64,000 bases of DNA from Anaerolineae bacterium (GTDB lineage Bacteria; Chloroflexota; Anaerolineae; 4572-78; J111), in assembly GCA_023382535.1 (NCBI GenBank), contig JAHDWA010000003.1, positions 107,761-171,760 of the forward strand, written 5' to 3'. Position numbers and translations under genes: made by a program. Shown piece after piece: positions 49,940-59,268 of the stretch. Numbering within the stretch: the stretch's first letter is position 1; every line of letters starts with the position of its first letter. The notes under the pieces were generated by a model. That model worked only from the letters and a program-made list of their open reading frames with translations. It did not search any database and had not been told where the DNA came from.

Positions 49940-50890
49940 TTAACGGCTGTAACCCCGTTCTGCCGCAATCACATCCAGGTGCAGTATCGCCAAATCCTCA
50001 ACCGGGAGCAAATCTACCGGCGTTGGCTCAAAAGTGACCACCACTTTAAGATAGTGGCGGCACGCTTCGCAGGTTTGGAGGCTGTACTTCTCCTCTTCAC
50101 CCTCGACAGTAAGATAGCCAAGGGAACGGTAATCCTGATTGGCGCAGAAGGCGCACTTGAGCCGGGGATAGGACCAGTTAGCGCCGCACATGCCGCAGCG
50201 CAAATGGCGGGCGCCTTCCTTGCCCTGGATTTCGGCGAGAACCGGCGGGCTGCCGCAGACCGGGCACTGACCTCGCCGCCATTCGTTCAAATCTATGCTG
50301 CCTTTGAAGCCCGCGGCCCAGGCGCGCAGGGCCGGCTTGAGGCTGGTTTGAGCCAGGGTGCGCAGCAGTTCGGCCTCGAGCTTGAATTCGCGGGCAGTTG
50401 CTTCGACGAAGGCATGATCCCCGGCGGCCAGGGCGCTCCAAACTGGCAGCAGGTGGAGTTGGTTTTGCTCCACCGCCCGGCGAATCTGCCCGGCAGCGGC
50501 AGCGCGCAGTGCTGCCTCGTTGCCATTATGGGCCTGCTCCAGCAGCCTGGCCGAATCGGGCTGGCCTCGCCGGAACAGGCTCCAGCCATTTTTCGAGGAA
50601 CGAACTGGCTGTCCCACCGTTTCGACAATCTGGCACAGGTGGATGAAAAGACGGTGGGTGCGTTCCGGGTCGAGCGGCAAATCTTCGCCCAGCAGTAAAG
50701 GAATGCCCGCCGCGAGCTTATTTCGAGCCGTTTCAGGCGGCAGGGTGAACGGCTCAACGTCCGCCTGGGCCTGGCGCAGAAGCGGCAGCGCCGCCTGATA
50801 AAAAGCAACCGGTTCAGCCAATTCCGGCTTTTGTTCAATCAGGCGGTTCAGGCGGTTCATAACGGCTGTTGTCTGGGAGTCTAAAGCCAT
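49940..50890 (-). CDS. fdhE: FdhE-like formate dehydrogenase accessory protein
   Basis: The 316-residue protein is helical in its first 180 residues and ends in rubredoxin-like zinc ribbons with four Cys pairs: CPVC, CGMC, CAFC and CEAC. This is the FdhE layout; FdhE binds iron and the catalytic subunit before Tat export. Genes for the catalytic subunit, FdhD and Mrp are in the same run. Sequence conservation outside the zinc ribbons is not strong to the eye. Confidence 0.85.
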   Translation of the reverse strand: MALDSQTTAVMNRLNRLIEQKPELAEPVAFYQAALPLLRQAQADVEPFTLPPETARNKLAAGIPLLLGEDLPLDPERTHRLFIHLCQIVETVGQPVRSSKNGWSLFRRGQPDSARLLEQAHNGNEAALRAAAAGQIRRAVEQNQLHLLPVWSALAAGDHAFVEATAREFKLEAELLRTLAQTSLKPALRAWAAGFKGSIDLNEWRRGQCPVCGSPPVLAEIQGKEGARHLRCGMCGANWSYPRLKCAFCANQDYRSLGYLTVEGEEEKYSLQTCEACRHYLKVVVTFEPTPVDLLPVEDLAILHLDVIAAERGYSR

Positions 50891-50913
50891 ACTATGCGCC
50901 CTATTAACCCTGG

Positions 50914-51318
50914 TTAGCCGAGCGGCGCAGTCAGCTCAATTTGGATGTTATCCGGGTCGCGGATAGCCAGGACAGCAATTCCAAAAGGCTCAAGCGGCTT
51001 AATCTCGCCGTGGTCTATTTCACGGCCATCCAATAATTTTACGGCTGCCTCAAGATCGGCCATGCTGGCCACACTAAAACTCACGTGATCCAGTCCGACC
51101 CGGTTCTCGTTAAAACGATCATTGGGTAATGCCTGGGCGGGGTCGGGGGGCGGGTTTAGCACTAACAGCACTGTGCCGTTGCTCATAATGGTTTTGGGGC
51201 CGAAATCAGTTACTTTTTGGAAGTTGAACAGTTCCGAATAGAACTTTAAGGAACGGGCCACATCCGCTACCGTTAATGTGACGTGATGAACGCCCTGGGT
51301 TGAAATTAAATCAGACAT
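50914..51318 (-). CDS. VOC/glyoxalase-fold protein
   Basis: The 134-residue protein shows one vicinal-oxygen-chelate unit pair: HHVTLTVADVARSLKFYSEL, LDHVSFSVASMADLEAAVKLL and a terminal IRDPDNIQIELT with the usual ligand Glu. Metal-binding His residues occur at both strand 1 positions. Members include glyoxalases, dioxygenases and resistance proteins; the substrate is unknown. It is the first of four small genes lying between FdhE and the NrfD-type subunit. Confidence 0.8.
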   Translation of the reverse strand: MSDLISTQGVHHVTLTVADVARSLKFYSELFNFQKVTDFGPKTIMSNGTVLLVLNPPPDPAQALPNDRFNENRVGLDHVSFSVASMADLEAAVKLLDGREIDHGEIKPLEPFGIAVLAIRDPDNIQIELTAPLG

Positions 51319-51380
51319 TCAGGTCTCCTTGTTGATTTACTACTATCAGCCACAATAAGGATTTTAAAGTTACAGAGATA

Positions 51381-51665
51381 TCAGTACTCCCTGGTTTCTA
51401 CCATTTCGATAATCCGCGCCTGGGGGTTCGTCATTACCTGGCCCTCGACACGATCCCAGAGGACGCGCAGTGCGGCGAGCAAGGTTTCGGCCTGGTTCAG
51501 AGTATCAAACTCAAGGTCAATCATGGCGTAGTTGGGATCGCTAATCGGCCGTAAGACCCGGTAGCGGCGTACCCCTGACTTCTCCCGGCCGACAGGATCG
51601 CTGTCGAATGCCTTCTTCCAGCCCTCAAAATTGGGGACCGGGTGTTCGATGCGCAGAATGTACAT
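51381..51665 (-). CDS. Dimeric alpha/beta-barrel (ABM-like) protein
   Basis: The 94-residue product begins MYILRIEHPVPNFEGWKKAF and resembles the ABM-type ferredoxin-like fold: strand, helix around GWKKAFDSDPVG, strand (IDLEFDTLNQAETLL) and a C-terminal strand. No catalytic residue can be named. AGGAAC precedes the start. A role in formate metabolism is only suggested by its place in the operon. Confidence 0.6.
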   Translation of the reverse strand: MYILRIEHPVPNFEGWKKAFDSDPVGREKSGVRRYRVLRPISDPNYAMIDLEFDTLNQAETLLAALRVLWDRVEGQVMTNPQARIIEMVETREY

Positions 51666-51687
51666 TCCAGTTCCTTTCGCTCGCTTA

Positions 51688-51975
51688 TCAACCCTTCTCT
51701 TGTACTGCCAGGGTCCGCAAAGCCTGCACGGTTTCTTGCAGTTCCGGGCCGCCTAACTGGAGCAGCGCTCCAATTTCACGCTGCAAGTGGACCAGCATGC
51801 CGTGTAACATGGCCGTTTGCAGGGTATCATCGGTCTGCCGCCAGACATTGACCTGTTTGGCTTCGTCCAGCCAGGTAGCCAGGCGTTCCATTGTTCTTAA
51901 GGCGTCGTCCACCGTCCGGTCTCGTTTGCGCGAGCCGGGCGTGAAGACTTGCCCCTCTCCGTCTCGTCCTGCCAT
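51688..51975 (-). CDS. Hypothetical helical protein, 95 aa
   Basis: After a polar, Arg/Gly-rich start, residues 22-93 form an all-helical charged segment (DDALRTMERLATWLDEAKQ, LHGMLVHLQREIGALLQ). No cysteine, motif or membrane helix. I do not recognise it. It starts 12 bp after the next gene upstream in the operon and is likely translated with it. Confidence 0.5.
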   Translation of the reverse strand: MAGRDGEGQVFTPGSRKRDRTVDDALRTMERLATWLDEAKQVNVWRQTDDTLQTAMLHGMLVHLQREIGALLQLGGPELQETVQALRTLAVQEKG

Positions 51976-51987
51976 TATTTACCTCAC

Positions 51988-52713
51988 TCAGTTCCAAATC
52001 CGGGATTGACTGTGGCTGCCGCGCACCACCAGATAGGCCCACAGAGTTAAATGATACCGGGGCGGTTGTAGAAATCCGGCCGAGAGCGTCGTTAGCTGCC
52101 CATTCTGCAAAATGGGTTCGTTTCGGCGGGCCTCCAGGGTGGGACGGTCGGGGCGGCGAAAGCGGTCAGAGACAATAACGTGAAAGCCCTGCTTCTTGAC
52201 CTTTTTTAAGGCAGCAAGCCAGAGTTGAAGCCGGAAGAGCATTTTGATTGATCCGGCCAGCTCTGAAAAAGGATGATTGGGGGTGAGAGCCTCTTTAAGG
52301 CGGCTGGCCGTTGTTGGCTCGGCCGACCTGGCCAGGAAGGCGCCGATATCCTCCAGCAGCCCGTCCAGCTCATGCTCGTTGAGAGGTTGGTCCTTGAGAG
52401 CGATCAATCCGGCCACTTTTTGGCGAGTCTGTCGTTCCAGAAAGTGCAGCCGCTCAAAGGCTTGATCCAAAACCTCGGGGGAGGCCAGAAGATTATTCAG
52501 CTCCGCGATCAGCTCAAGTACCTCATCCTCCCGGCAATACAAAATTAACCTTTGCCGGGCTGCCAGCCGACCCACGCTAACACTGAAGCCATTGACTGAT
52601 TTCCACGGCCGGCGGATATCGTCTACTTGGAGAGTTGCTTCATGGCTAAACATTTGGCCTGCCGGAGCAAAGAGCGAGGCCGGTGTCACCCCTCTTTGAA
52701 ATTCGTTGTTCAT
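51988..52713 (-). CDS. Hypothetical protein in the formate dehydrogenase operon, 241 aa
   Basis: No family is recognised. It has a helical middle (LELIAELNNLLASPEVLDQ, LERQTRQKVAGLIALKDQPL) and a C-terminal part with many basic residues (VSDRFRRPDRPTLEARRNE). There is no signal peptide, membrane helix or cysteine cluster apart from one CRED. It lies 85 bp downstream of the NrfD-type gene, after a hairpin. It could be a dedicated assembly factor, a guess based only on position. Confidence 0.55.
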   Translation of the reverse strand: MNNEFQRGVTPASLFAPAGQMFSHEATLQVDDIRRPWKSVNGFSVSVGRLAARQRLILYCREDEVLELIAELNNLLASPEVLDQAFERLHFLERQTRQKVAGLIALKDQPLNEHELDGLLEDIGAFLARSAEPTTASRLKEALTPNHPFSELAGSIKMLFRLQLWLAALKKVKKQGFHVIVSDRFRRPDRPTLEARRNEPILQNGQLTTLSAGFLQPPRYHLTLWAYLVVRGSHSQSRIWN

Positions 52714-52755
52714 TTCGGTAATTTGCCTTAAAGGACAGGAATAACTTTGACTGTC

Positions 52756-52788
52756 AGACCTCGGAGATTGATTAAACCTCCGAGGTCT
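52756..52788. terminator. Hairpin between the nrfD-type and accessory genes
   Basis: Perfect 11-bp arms (AGACCTCGGAG / CTCCGAGGTCT) with an 11-nt loop lie 9 bp past the NrfD stop. No T-run follows on the minus strand, so it may attenuate rather than end transcription. Confidence 0.5.
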
Positions 52789-52797
52789 TGACCAGGA

Positions 52798-53703
52798 TTA
52801 CATCAACCCCTGCCCCCCCATCACGATGACCGTGCGCATAATGAAGCCGCCGACTAAAACCAGGATCGCTACCAGGAGGGTCATATTGGCCGGGCTTTTG
52901 ATCCCCTGAAAGCCGGAGCGGAACTGAATGACCAGCGGGACAATCAAGCCGACGATAAGCACCCCGCCGATGAGCAAGATTCCGCTCAGGCCATTAAGGA
53001 GAAAGCGGGCCGCCGTACCCAGGAGGGCCACAAAGGCGATCAGGAGCAAGATTTCCACGATCAGGGCGACATTATCGGCCCGTTTCAGCTTGGCCCAGGC
53101 CGCACCGACATCCGCCTTGCTCAAGATGAGGCCCAGGGCAATGGCCGCCATGCCGGTTGAGGCCCCGGAGGCCAGGAAGAGCGCCCCCAACAGCGGGTTG
53201 TTGGCCCAGGCGGGCAGATGCGTTGTTGCCAGCAGTACCCCGGTGTACGAGGCCAGGAAGAAGCCAAATATGGCCCCAATGACCGAGTAAATCAAGCGCG
53301 GTGTGCCGGAGTACTTCTCCCGCAGCGGCGCCCAGGGCAGGCGGCCGGTTTCGATCAGCGCGTCTACAAACGAGAGGAAAGCGAACAGGCTGAAGAAGAG
53401 CAGGGCGTAGGAGCCAACGGAAATAGGCGAGTCCCAGTTGGGCCAGGGTAACAAGGTTTTGCTGTAAACGATCATATGCCAGAAGCGTTCCGGCCGGCCC
53501 AGGTCTAAAATCAGGAGGATGCCGCAGATGACGGCCAGGGGAAAGGCGATAAAGTAACCCATCCGGGCAATCGGCCGGTCTTCCGGCCCACCGACCAGTT
53601 CGATCATGGTTGAGGTGAAGTAAGCGCCGCCGGCAATCCCGCCGAAGAAGAAGTAGAAAACAATCCACCATTCCCACTGAGGAATTTGCAGTTCGTACTC
53701 CAT
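52798..53703 (-). CDS. nrfD: NrfD/PsrC-type membrane subunit of formate dehydrogenase
   Basis: The 301-residue protein has eight or nine membrane helices. The N-terminal WIVFYFFFGGIAGGAYFTST and the later FWHMIVYSKTLLPWPNWDSP and PLLGALFLASGASTGMAAIA segments are typical of NrfD/PsrC quinone-binding subunits. It should pass electrons from the beta subunit's clusters to the quinone pool, replacing the cytochrome b (FdnI) of E. coli. The start codon is 5 nt after a GGAGG within the beta-subunit stop region. Confidence 0.9.
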   Translation of the reverse strand: MEYELQIPQWEWWIVFYFFFGGIAGGAYFTSTMIELVGGPEDRPIARMGYFIAFPLAVICGILLILDLGRPERFWHMIVYSKTLLPWPNWDSPISVGSYALLFFSLFAFLSFVDALIETGRLPWAPLREKYSGTPRLIYSVIGAIFGFFLASYTGVLLATTHLPAWANNPLLGALFLASGASTGMAAIALGLILSKADVGAAWAKLKRADNVALIVEILLLIAFVALLGTAARFLLNGLSGILLIGGVLIVGLIVPLVIQFRSGFQGIKSPANMTLLVAILVLVGGFIMRTVIVMGGQGLM

Positions 53704-53705
53704 CG

Positions 53706-54527
53706 TTACACCTCCTTTCCGTTCTGACCGTTAGCCCTCTGCCCGCGATTACGGAAGGCGACAATGGCCGACAGGCCGACCAGGAGCGATGTGCCGATAC
53801 TGAGGATAGAGCCAGGAATAAGGTTTTTCTGGGGCAGTTGCGGGTTGACCGGCTGGCCGTACACTTCCGGCTCGTCCAGCAGCAGGTAGAAAACGTTGAG
53901 ACCGCCCAGAATGTCCGTATCGCCGTAGACATTGGCTTTGGTATGGCCCAATCCCTTGAGCGTCTCTACCCGCTGTTTTGCCTGGACCCGCAGTTCCTCC
54001 ACATCGCCGTAAACAATCGAGTCGGTCGGGCAGGCTTTGGCGCAGGCGGTTTCCAGGCCGTTGTGAATCCGGTCGTCGCAGAGGGTGCATTTGTTAACCC
54101 GGCCCGTCCTGTTGTTGTAACTAATGACCCCAAATGGGCAGGCCGGAATGCAGGCCCGGCAGCCATTGCAGACGTCCTGCTGGATAATCACATTGTCCAG
54201 ATCGGTGCGGATGAGGGCGTGGGTGGGGCAAACGTCCAGGCAGCCGGCCTGGACACAGTGCTTGCAGGAATCACTCATCATACGCCAGGCCACATTGGTG
54301 CGATCATCGTCAATCAGCTCGATGAAGCGGACATGCCGCCAGTTGGTCGCCGTCAGCCGGCCGGTGTTATCGTAGGAGTCGCCGGTAAAGTTAATCGCCT
54401 TGAGTTCGCCGTTGACCGGGGCGAAATCATCCGGTTCTCCGTCTAGCTGGTTCCATTGCTTGCAGGCGACCTGGCAGGCTTTACAGCCGATGCAGAGCGA
54501 CACATCAACAAACATTCCTTTAGCCAT
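53706..54527 (-). CDS. fdhB: Formate dehydrogenase beta subunit, four 4Fe-4S clusters
   Basis: Start at MAKGMFVDVSLCIGC with GGAGG upstream; the longer frame runs antisense to nothing useful and lacks a site. Sixteen cysteines form four ferredoxin-type clusters: Cys12, 15, 18, 22; 88, 91, 96, 100; 120, 123, 126, 130; 147, 150, 162, 166. One C-terminal membrane helix (about 247-268) anchors it, as in FdnH. It overlaps the catalytic gene by 8 bp (ATGGCTAA). It conducts electrons from the molybdenum/tungsten site to the NrfD-type subunit. Confidence 0.95.
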   Translation of the reverse strand: MAKGMFVDVSLCIGCKACQVACKQWNQLDGEPDDFAPVNGELKAINFTGDSYDNTGRLTATNWRHVRFIELIDDDRTNVAWRMMSDSCKHCVQAGCLDVCPTHALIRTDLDNVIIQQDVCNGCRACIPACPFGVISYNNRTGRVNKCTLCDDRIHNGLETACAKACPTDSIVYGDVEELRVQAKQRVETLKGLGHTKANVYGDTDILGGLNVFYLLLDEPEVYGQPVNPQLPQKNLIPGSILSIGTSLLVGLSAIVAFRNRGQRANGQNGKEV

Positions 54528-57500
54528 TGTACACCTCCCCCAGCCAGCGATGGCAATGGAGACTGGCGAACTCCTGCTCTTCCAGGCCATCCTGTTGGGC
54601 GAATCGCTGCTGGAACAACTCCGGGGCCGAGGCCGAGCGGTGGCCTGGCCGGACATTGCATGAGAAGACCTTGCCCTCGTGGATGCTCACGTTAGGATCG
54701 GCCACCAGGGCGCTGATGTCGTTGCTCACGTCGCCGCGGGCCAACCCCTGGTAGCCCCAGTGCCAAGGCAAACCAACCTGGTGGACGGTTTTGCCGTCAA
54801 TGGTGAAAGGCCGCATGCGCTTTGTTACCAGGGCCCGCGCCTCCACCTCGCCGCGGGCGGTTTCCAGTGTAACCCAATCGCCGTTGTTAATCCCTTTTTC
54901 TGCCGCTAGTTCTGGACTCATTTCGCAGAAGAGTTCGGGCATCAACTCGGCCAGCCAAGGCAGCCAGCGGCTCATCGTGCCCGAGAGGTAGTGCTCGGTC
55001 AGGCGGTAGGTCGAGACGACGATGGGATACTTATCGGCATCCTCCATCTCGTGATAAGGATTGCCCGGCACTTTCCACGTTTTAGCGATGGGGTTACGCT
55101 GCTGTTTGTAAACCGGGTTGGCCACGGGAGACTCGTACGGTTCGTAGTGCGTAGGCATGGGGCCATCTACGGTTCCGCTCGGTGCAAAAAGCCAGAACTT
55201 GCCATCGGGCTTCATAATGGCCGGGCTGGTTCCGCTGTGAGCGTCCAGGCCCACCCCGTTCTCCTTGGGCGGGGCATCCGGTTTTTTGGTTACCGGGAAG
55301 TCAATGGCGTCGCCGGCAACATTGACCCAGGCTCCGATGATGGGGTTGCCTTCGGCGTCTTTCTGACCGCTGTCTTTCTCCGGGTCCCAGTAGGTGTATT
55401 TTTTGCGCTCGCTCCAGGGATTGCCGGCCGGGTCGGCGGAGGCCCGGCTGTACATGATGTGGCGATTGGCCGGCCAGGCAAAGCCCCACTCCGGGCTAAC
55501 CCAGTCATCGGCCACCCGCGAGGCGGCCCGGTTTTTGCCCTCCTCTGGATAAACACCGCTGTAAATCCAGCAGCCGCAGACCGTCGAGCCATCATCCTTC
55601 AAATTGGCAAAGCCTGTGACCAGCTTCTTATCGGCCCAGGTATAACCGTTGACCTCCTTCAGGATCAGGTCGGCGCTCGGCTCATCCTTGATCCGCCATT
55701 GGGCGTTCTCCTCTTCATTCATGTAATCCCAGAGCAGGTTTTGGATGGGCCAATCGTGCGGATTGGTGCTGTCTTTATACAATTCCTTGAGACGGCGGCC
55801 CAGATGATAAGAGAACCACAAATCGCTGCGAGCGTCATCGGGCGGGTCGGCGGCCTTGTCGTGCTTTTGCAGCAGGCGCTGGGTGTTGGTGAAGGTGCCA
55901 TCGCCCTCGGCGGGAACGCCTCCCGGCAGGAAGAAAATCTCGGTTTTGATAGTGGTCGGATCTACGCCGGGCCGCTTCCAGAAGGCGGCCGTTTCGGTTT
56001 CAAAATAGTCGCGCACCACCATCCAATCCAGGTTAGCCAGGGCCTGGCGCTGGTACTCGGCGTTCTGGCCGCCCACGGCCGGGTTCTGGCCGATGACCAG
56101 GAACCCTTTGATTCCGCCCTGGTACATTAAGACAAAAGTGGGCAGATGGGAATGGTCGCCGGTGATTTTTGGCAGCGAGTCATAGCCGTAATCATTTTCG
56201 GCGGTAGCGGCGTCGCCAAACCAGGCTTTGAGCAGGCTGATCGCAAATTTAGGGTAATTAACCCAGTAGCTGGTCGGCGCGGTCTCGGTCAGAATGTAAT
56301 CGCGCAGGGTATCGTGCTTTTTGCGCGCGTCGGCTGCGCCCAGGTAGCCCGACCAGGAGTGATAGAGGGTGGGAATGTCGGTGGAGCCCTGGATGGTGGC
56401 ATGGCCGCGCAGGGCCAGGATACCGCCGCCGGGACGGCCCGCATTGCCGAGCAGGCATTGCAGCATTCCAGCGGTCCGGATAAACTGCACCCCGACCGTG
56501 TGCTGCGTCCAGCCGACGGCGTAAACGATGGCGCTGGTTCGCTCCGGGCCTGAGTTCTCTAACAAAGTTTCCGCTACCTGGATGAACCTCTCTTGTGGAC
56601 AGCCGGTAACATTTGCAACCATTTCCGGCGTGTAGCGAGCATAGTGTCGCTTCATAATCTGAAAGACACATTGGGGATCTTCGAGGGTCAGATCGGTGAG
56701 GGGAACGCGGGGGAGCAACGCGACAATGGCGTCGTCGTAACTGTCCCGTTCGCCGGCCGGTTTTGTACCCTCATCTCCCGGTTCGCGCTGATAGGTCCAT
56801 GTGGAGGGGTCGTACTGATCCTGATTAGGCCCCTTCAACCCAGAGAAAACCCCATCCAGGTCTTCGGCATCCTGGTAATCGGGGTTAATCAAGGTGGCCG
56901 CATTGGTGTAATTGACCACATATTCTTTGAAGAACGGGTCCGTATTCCAGCGTTCGCTGTTGATGACATAACTGATCAGGCCGCCCAGGAAAACAATATC
57001 TGTGCCCGCCCGAATCGGCGCGTGGATGTCGCACATGGCTGAGGTCCGGGTAAAGCGCGGGTCAACGTGCATCAGCTTGGCCCCTTTCTCTTTGGCCTTC
57101 ATCGGCCAGCGGAAAGCGACCGGGTGGCACTCCGCCATATTGGAGCCCATGATCATGACCGCGTCGGAGTTCGACAGATCACGAGCAAAGGTAGTGGCCG
57201 CACCGCGGCCAAATGTGACCCCCAGACCGGGGACCGAAGCGGAGTGTCATATCCGGGCCTGGTTTTCGATAGACACGACCCCCGCGGCGCGCATCAATTT
57301 CTGGTGAATATAGTTCCACTCGTCGTCAATGGTCGCGCCGCCCAGCGAGGCGATAGCCAGGACCTGGTTGACCGTTTTTTCCTGGTCGCCCACCGTGGCC
57401 TTTTCAATAAAGTTGGCGTCGCGGGTTTCTTTGAATTTCTGGGCGATTTTGTCCATCGCCTCTTCGAGGGACATATCGGTCCACTCGGTGGCGTAGGGAG

Positions 57501-57837
57501 CGCGGTATTTAACTTTGGTCCAGCGGTTCGGATTGACGGCCAGTTGGAAGGTGGCCGCGCCTTTGGGGCAGAGCGTGCCCTCGTTGATGGGGCTGTCGGC
57601 GTTGCCTTGAATATCAATAATTTTGCCATCGGCCACGGTGACGATTTGGCCGCAGCCTACGGCGCAGTACGGACAGACACTCGGTACTTCTTTGCCTTGC
57701 TTAACCTGTTTTTTTGGGACGGCGGCCTGAGCGGGTGCGACATTAAACCCTAACCCGGCGACTTCGGCTGCGGCAACCGCGCTCATCCCCCCTGCCGACA
57801 GTTTCAAAAACTGCCGGCGCGAGATTGCTTGCGCCAT
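54520..57837 (-). CDS. fdhA: Formate dehydrogenase catalytic subunit, selenocysteine-containing
   Basis: The frame is open from 57837 to 54520 except for one TGA at 57247-57249, codon 197, in QARI-U-HSASVPGLG. FdnG-type enzymes have selenocysteine at this place (Sec196 in E. coli), so I read 1105 residues. A twin-arginine signal (SRRQFLK, 6-12) directs export of the folded protein. Cys55, 58, 62 and 90 bind a 4Fe-4S cluster. Molybdopterin-binding domains fill the rest. AAGGAGG precedes the ATG. The active site should face outside, giving formate oxidation coupled to quinone reduction. The next gene's start overlaps its stop. Confidence 0.9.
57213..57249 (-). promoter_or_regulatory. Bacterial SECIS element at the in-frame TGA
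   Basis: Downstream of TGA, an 18-nt spacer leads to a loop GGTCT enclosed by CCCC and GGGG. E. coli fdhF has GGTCT in the loop at the same 18-nt distance. SelB recognises this structure. Confidence 0.8.
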
Positions 57838-57967
57838 ATCATATCCTCCTTTTGACTCTACACAATGTTCAGTTTTGAGTAAAACCTACCCGATTCTCCA
57901 CTCAGCTTAGTTTGTAACTATGCTTGAACTCCTTTCTAGCTTTGGGTAACACACTTAGTTGAACAAA

Positions 57968-58000
57968 AACAGCGCTATGTTAGACTAACACAGCGCTGTT
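57968..58000 (-). terminator. Palindromic hairpin with T-run upstream of formate dehydrogenase
   Basis: AACAGCGCT / AGCGCTGTT outer arms and TGTTAG / CTAACA inner arms form a 33-nt near-perfect palindrome. On the minus strand it is followed by TTTGTT. It could end the upstream gene's transcript or act as an attenuator 131 bp before the dehydrogenase start. Confidence 0.65.
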
Positions 58001-58114
58001 ACCATCTGAGCGGCCGGCGTTGCCGACAAAGCTAATAGGGCCGGTTGGACTGATTTCGGCATAACGCTCTACACCTTCTTTGTCCAGTAAGCACTTAAGA
58101 CAATCGGATTTCTG
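57980..58114 (-). pseudogene. Open stretch of 44 codons with CxxC, no start
   Basis: Between two stops it reads QKSDCLKCLLDKEGVERYAE then ISPTGPISFVGNAGRSDGNS and AVLV. The composition looks protein-like and contains CLKC, but there is no start codon or ribosome-binding site. It may be the remnant of a gene's 3' end. The stop lies within the hairpin at 57968-58000. Confidence 0.3.
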
Positions 58115-58301
58115 TTAAAAACCAAAGTACAGGAATATCTGTGGCAGGAAATAGGGCTGATAGCGGCAGCAGAGAAAGTTGAGTAGGAGTATTAAGGCGA
58201 AGAAATAGATAAACTTACATAAATTCTAGCACGAAAAAAACGGTTGTCAATAACATCTGACAGGAAAAAAACACGGCTTGATTTATTCATAAGGCAGCAG
58301 T

Positions 58302-59024
58302 TTACGCCCGTCGCCCGCGCTTGAGGGTATTTTGTAAGGTTTTCAGTTCATCCCAGCGACCAGCGGCGGCCAATTGGGCCTGCTCGGCCCAGGTCGCGGG
58401 GTCGGCGATGTTGCCCAGCCCGGCTTTCTGTAAAATTTCCTCCACCTGGTTAACGTCGGCGGCAGCCAGTTCATCAAAGGTGTTGATGCCGTTTTCCTGC
58501 AAAATGCGGGCAATTTTGGGGCCAATACCCTCAATAATCACCAAATCATCGGGCCGGCCGATGGCCTGGGCGCGGCGAGGGGCGCGACTTTCGTCAGCAG
58601 CGGTGAAGGTTGCCTCCACTCTTTCAGGGGCAGGCGCAATCGTCTCCACTTCTGCCTCACCCTCGGCGGCAGCCTCACCCATCTGATCCACCACATTCTC
58701 GATCACCTCTTTTGTTTCGGCGGCGACTTCCTCGACGTGGACAGGAGCGGGGTCAACCGGGGCAAGATCAATGGCCTCACTTTCCAGGGGCAAGGATGAC
58801 TGAATCGGAGCGTGCCGCTCATCGGCATGGTGACCGTGATCAGCCGGCCTGGTCCCACTGGAGCGCATCAGCCACCAGACGAGCGGAATCAACAGGATTA
58901 GCACAATCAATACGCCAATCCAACCCAGCCCGCCACCGCTTGGTTCCTGGGCAAAGAGGGGGGTAAAGCCGCTCAACAGTAAACTCATCACCGGCAATGT
59001 AACGAACAGGTGTTTTTGGGACAT
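58302..59024 (-). CDS. Membrane protein with C-terminal helix-hairpin-helix (DUF4332-like) domain
   Basis: Start at MSQKHLFVTL with AGGAG 6 nt upstream. Residues 1-25 may be a signal peptide; a second membrane helix spans about 33-56 (GWIGVLIVLILLIPLVWWLM). A Glu/Ala/Pro-rich linker (70-165) leads to a helix-hairpin-helix domain (about 170-230; LVIIEGIGPKIARILQENGI, AAADVNQVEEILQKAGL), the fold seen in DUF4332 and in nonspecific DNA contacts. The His-rich patch DHGHHADERH could bind metal. Function unknown; a single protein may tether a nucleic-acid-binding module to the membrane. Confidence 0.75.
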   Translation of the reverse strand: MSQKHLFVTLPVMSLLLSGFTPLFAQEPSGGGLGWIGVLIVLILLIPLVWWLMRSSGTRPADHGHHADERHAPIQSSLPLESEAIDLAPVDPAPVHVEEVAAETKEVIENVVDQMGEAAAEGEAEVETIAPAPERVEATFTAADESRAPRRAQAIGRPDDLVIIEGIGPKIARILQENGINTFDELAAADVNQVEEILQKAGLGNIADPATWAEQAQLAAAGRWDELKTLQNTLKRGRRA

Positions 59025-59230
59025 CTCTCGTCTCCTGATTACTTGTTTTGACACTTTGAAGGTTGGGAGGTCGGTCGTGGCGCTAACGCTTGCTTGTGCC
59101 GCAAAGCACAAACAGCCAAACGTGGCCTGACTTTAACACATTTATTTTTTTCTGTCAAACAGAAATTTTACCGGCATGTGTTTTCACTCCTGTGACTGCC
59201 CTCCGTAAGTACCCCGCCCTTAAATTGCGT

Positions 59231-59239
59231 GGTATAATC
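59231..59239 (+). promoter_or_regulatory. Extended -10 promoter
   Basis: TGGTATAAT, identical to the one at 40635-40643, lies 29 bp before the ATP-grasp gene. No -35 is visible. Confidence 0.6.
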
Positions 59240-59268
59240 TCAACTATTCCAAAATCGGATGAAAAGTA

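Larger units (their letters stand above)
57838..58301. other. Leader/intergenic region of the formate dehydrogenase operon
   Basis: 464 bp without a called gene. It contains the hairpin at 57968-58000 and an open stretch on the minus strand (57980-58114). A recognisable -35/-10 pair is not evident. The 3' half is AT-rich. Confidence 0.5.

Noticed and set aside
54991..56130. 379-codon plus-strand frame
   Set aside because: Antisense to the formate dehydrogenase catalytic subunit, with no recognisable fold.
57157..57249. Nonsense mutation splitting the formate dehydrogenase gene
   Set aside because: The TGA is at the known selenocysteine position and is followed by a SECIS-like hairpin, so it is read as selenocysteine.
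57838..58301. Molybdenum-cofactor riboswitch before formate dehydrogenase
   Set aside because: I could not find the conserved helices of that class; only one palindromic hairpin with a T-run is evident.
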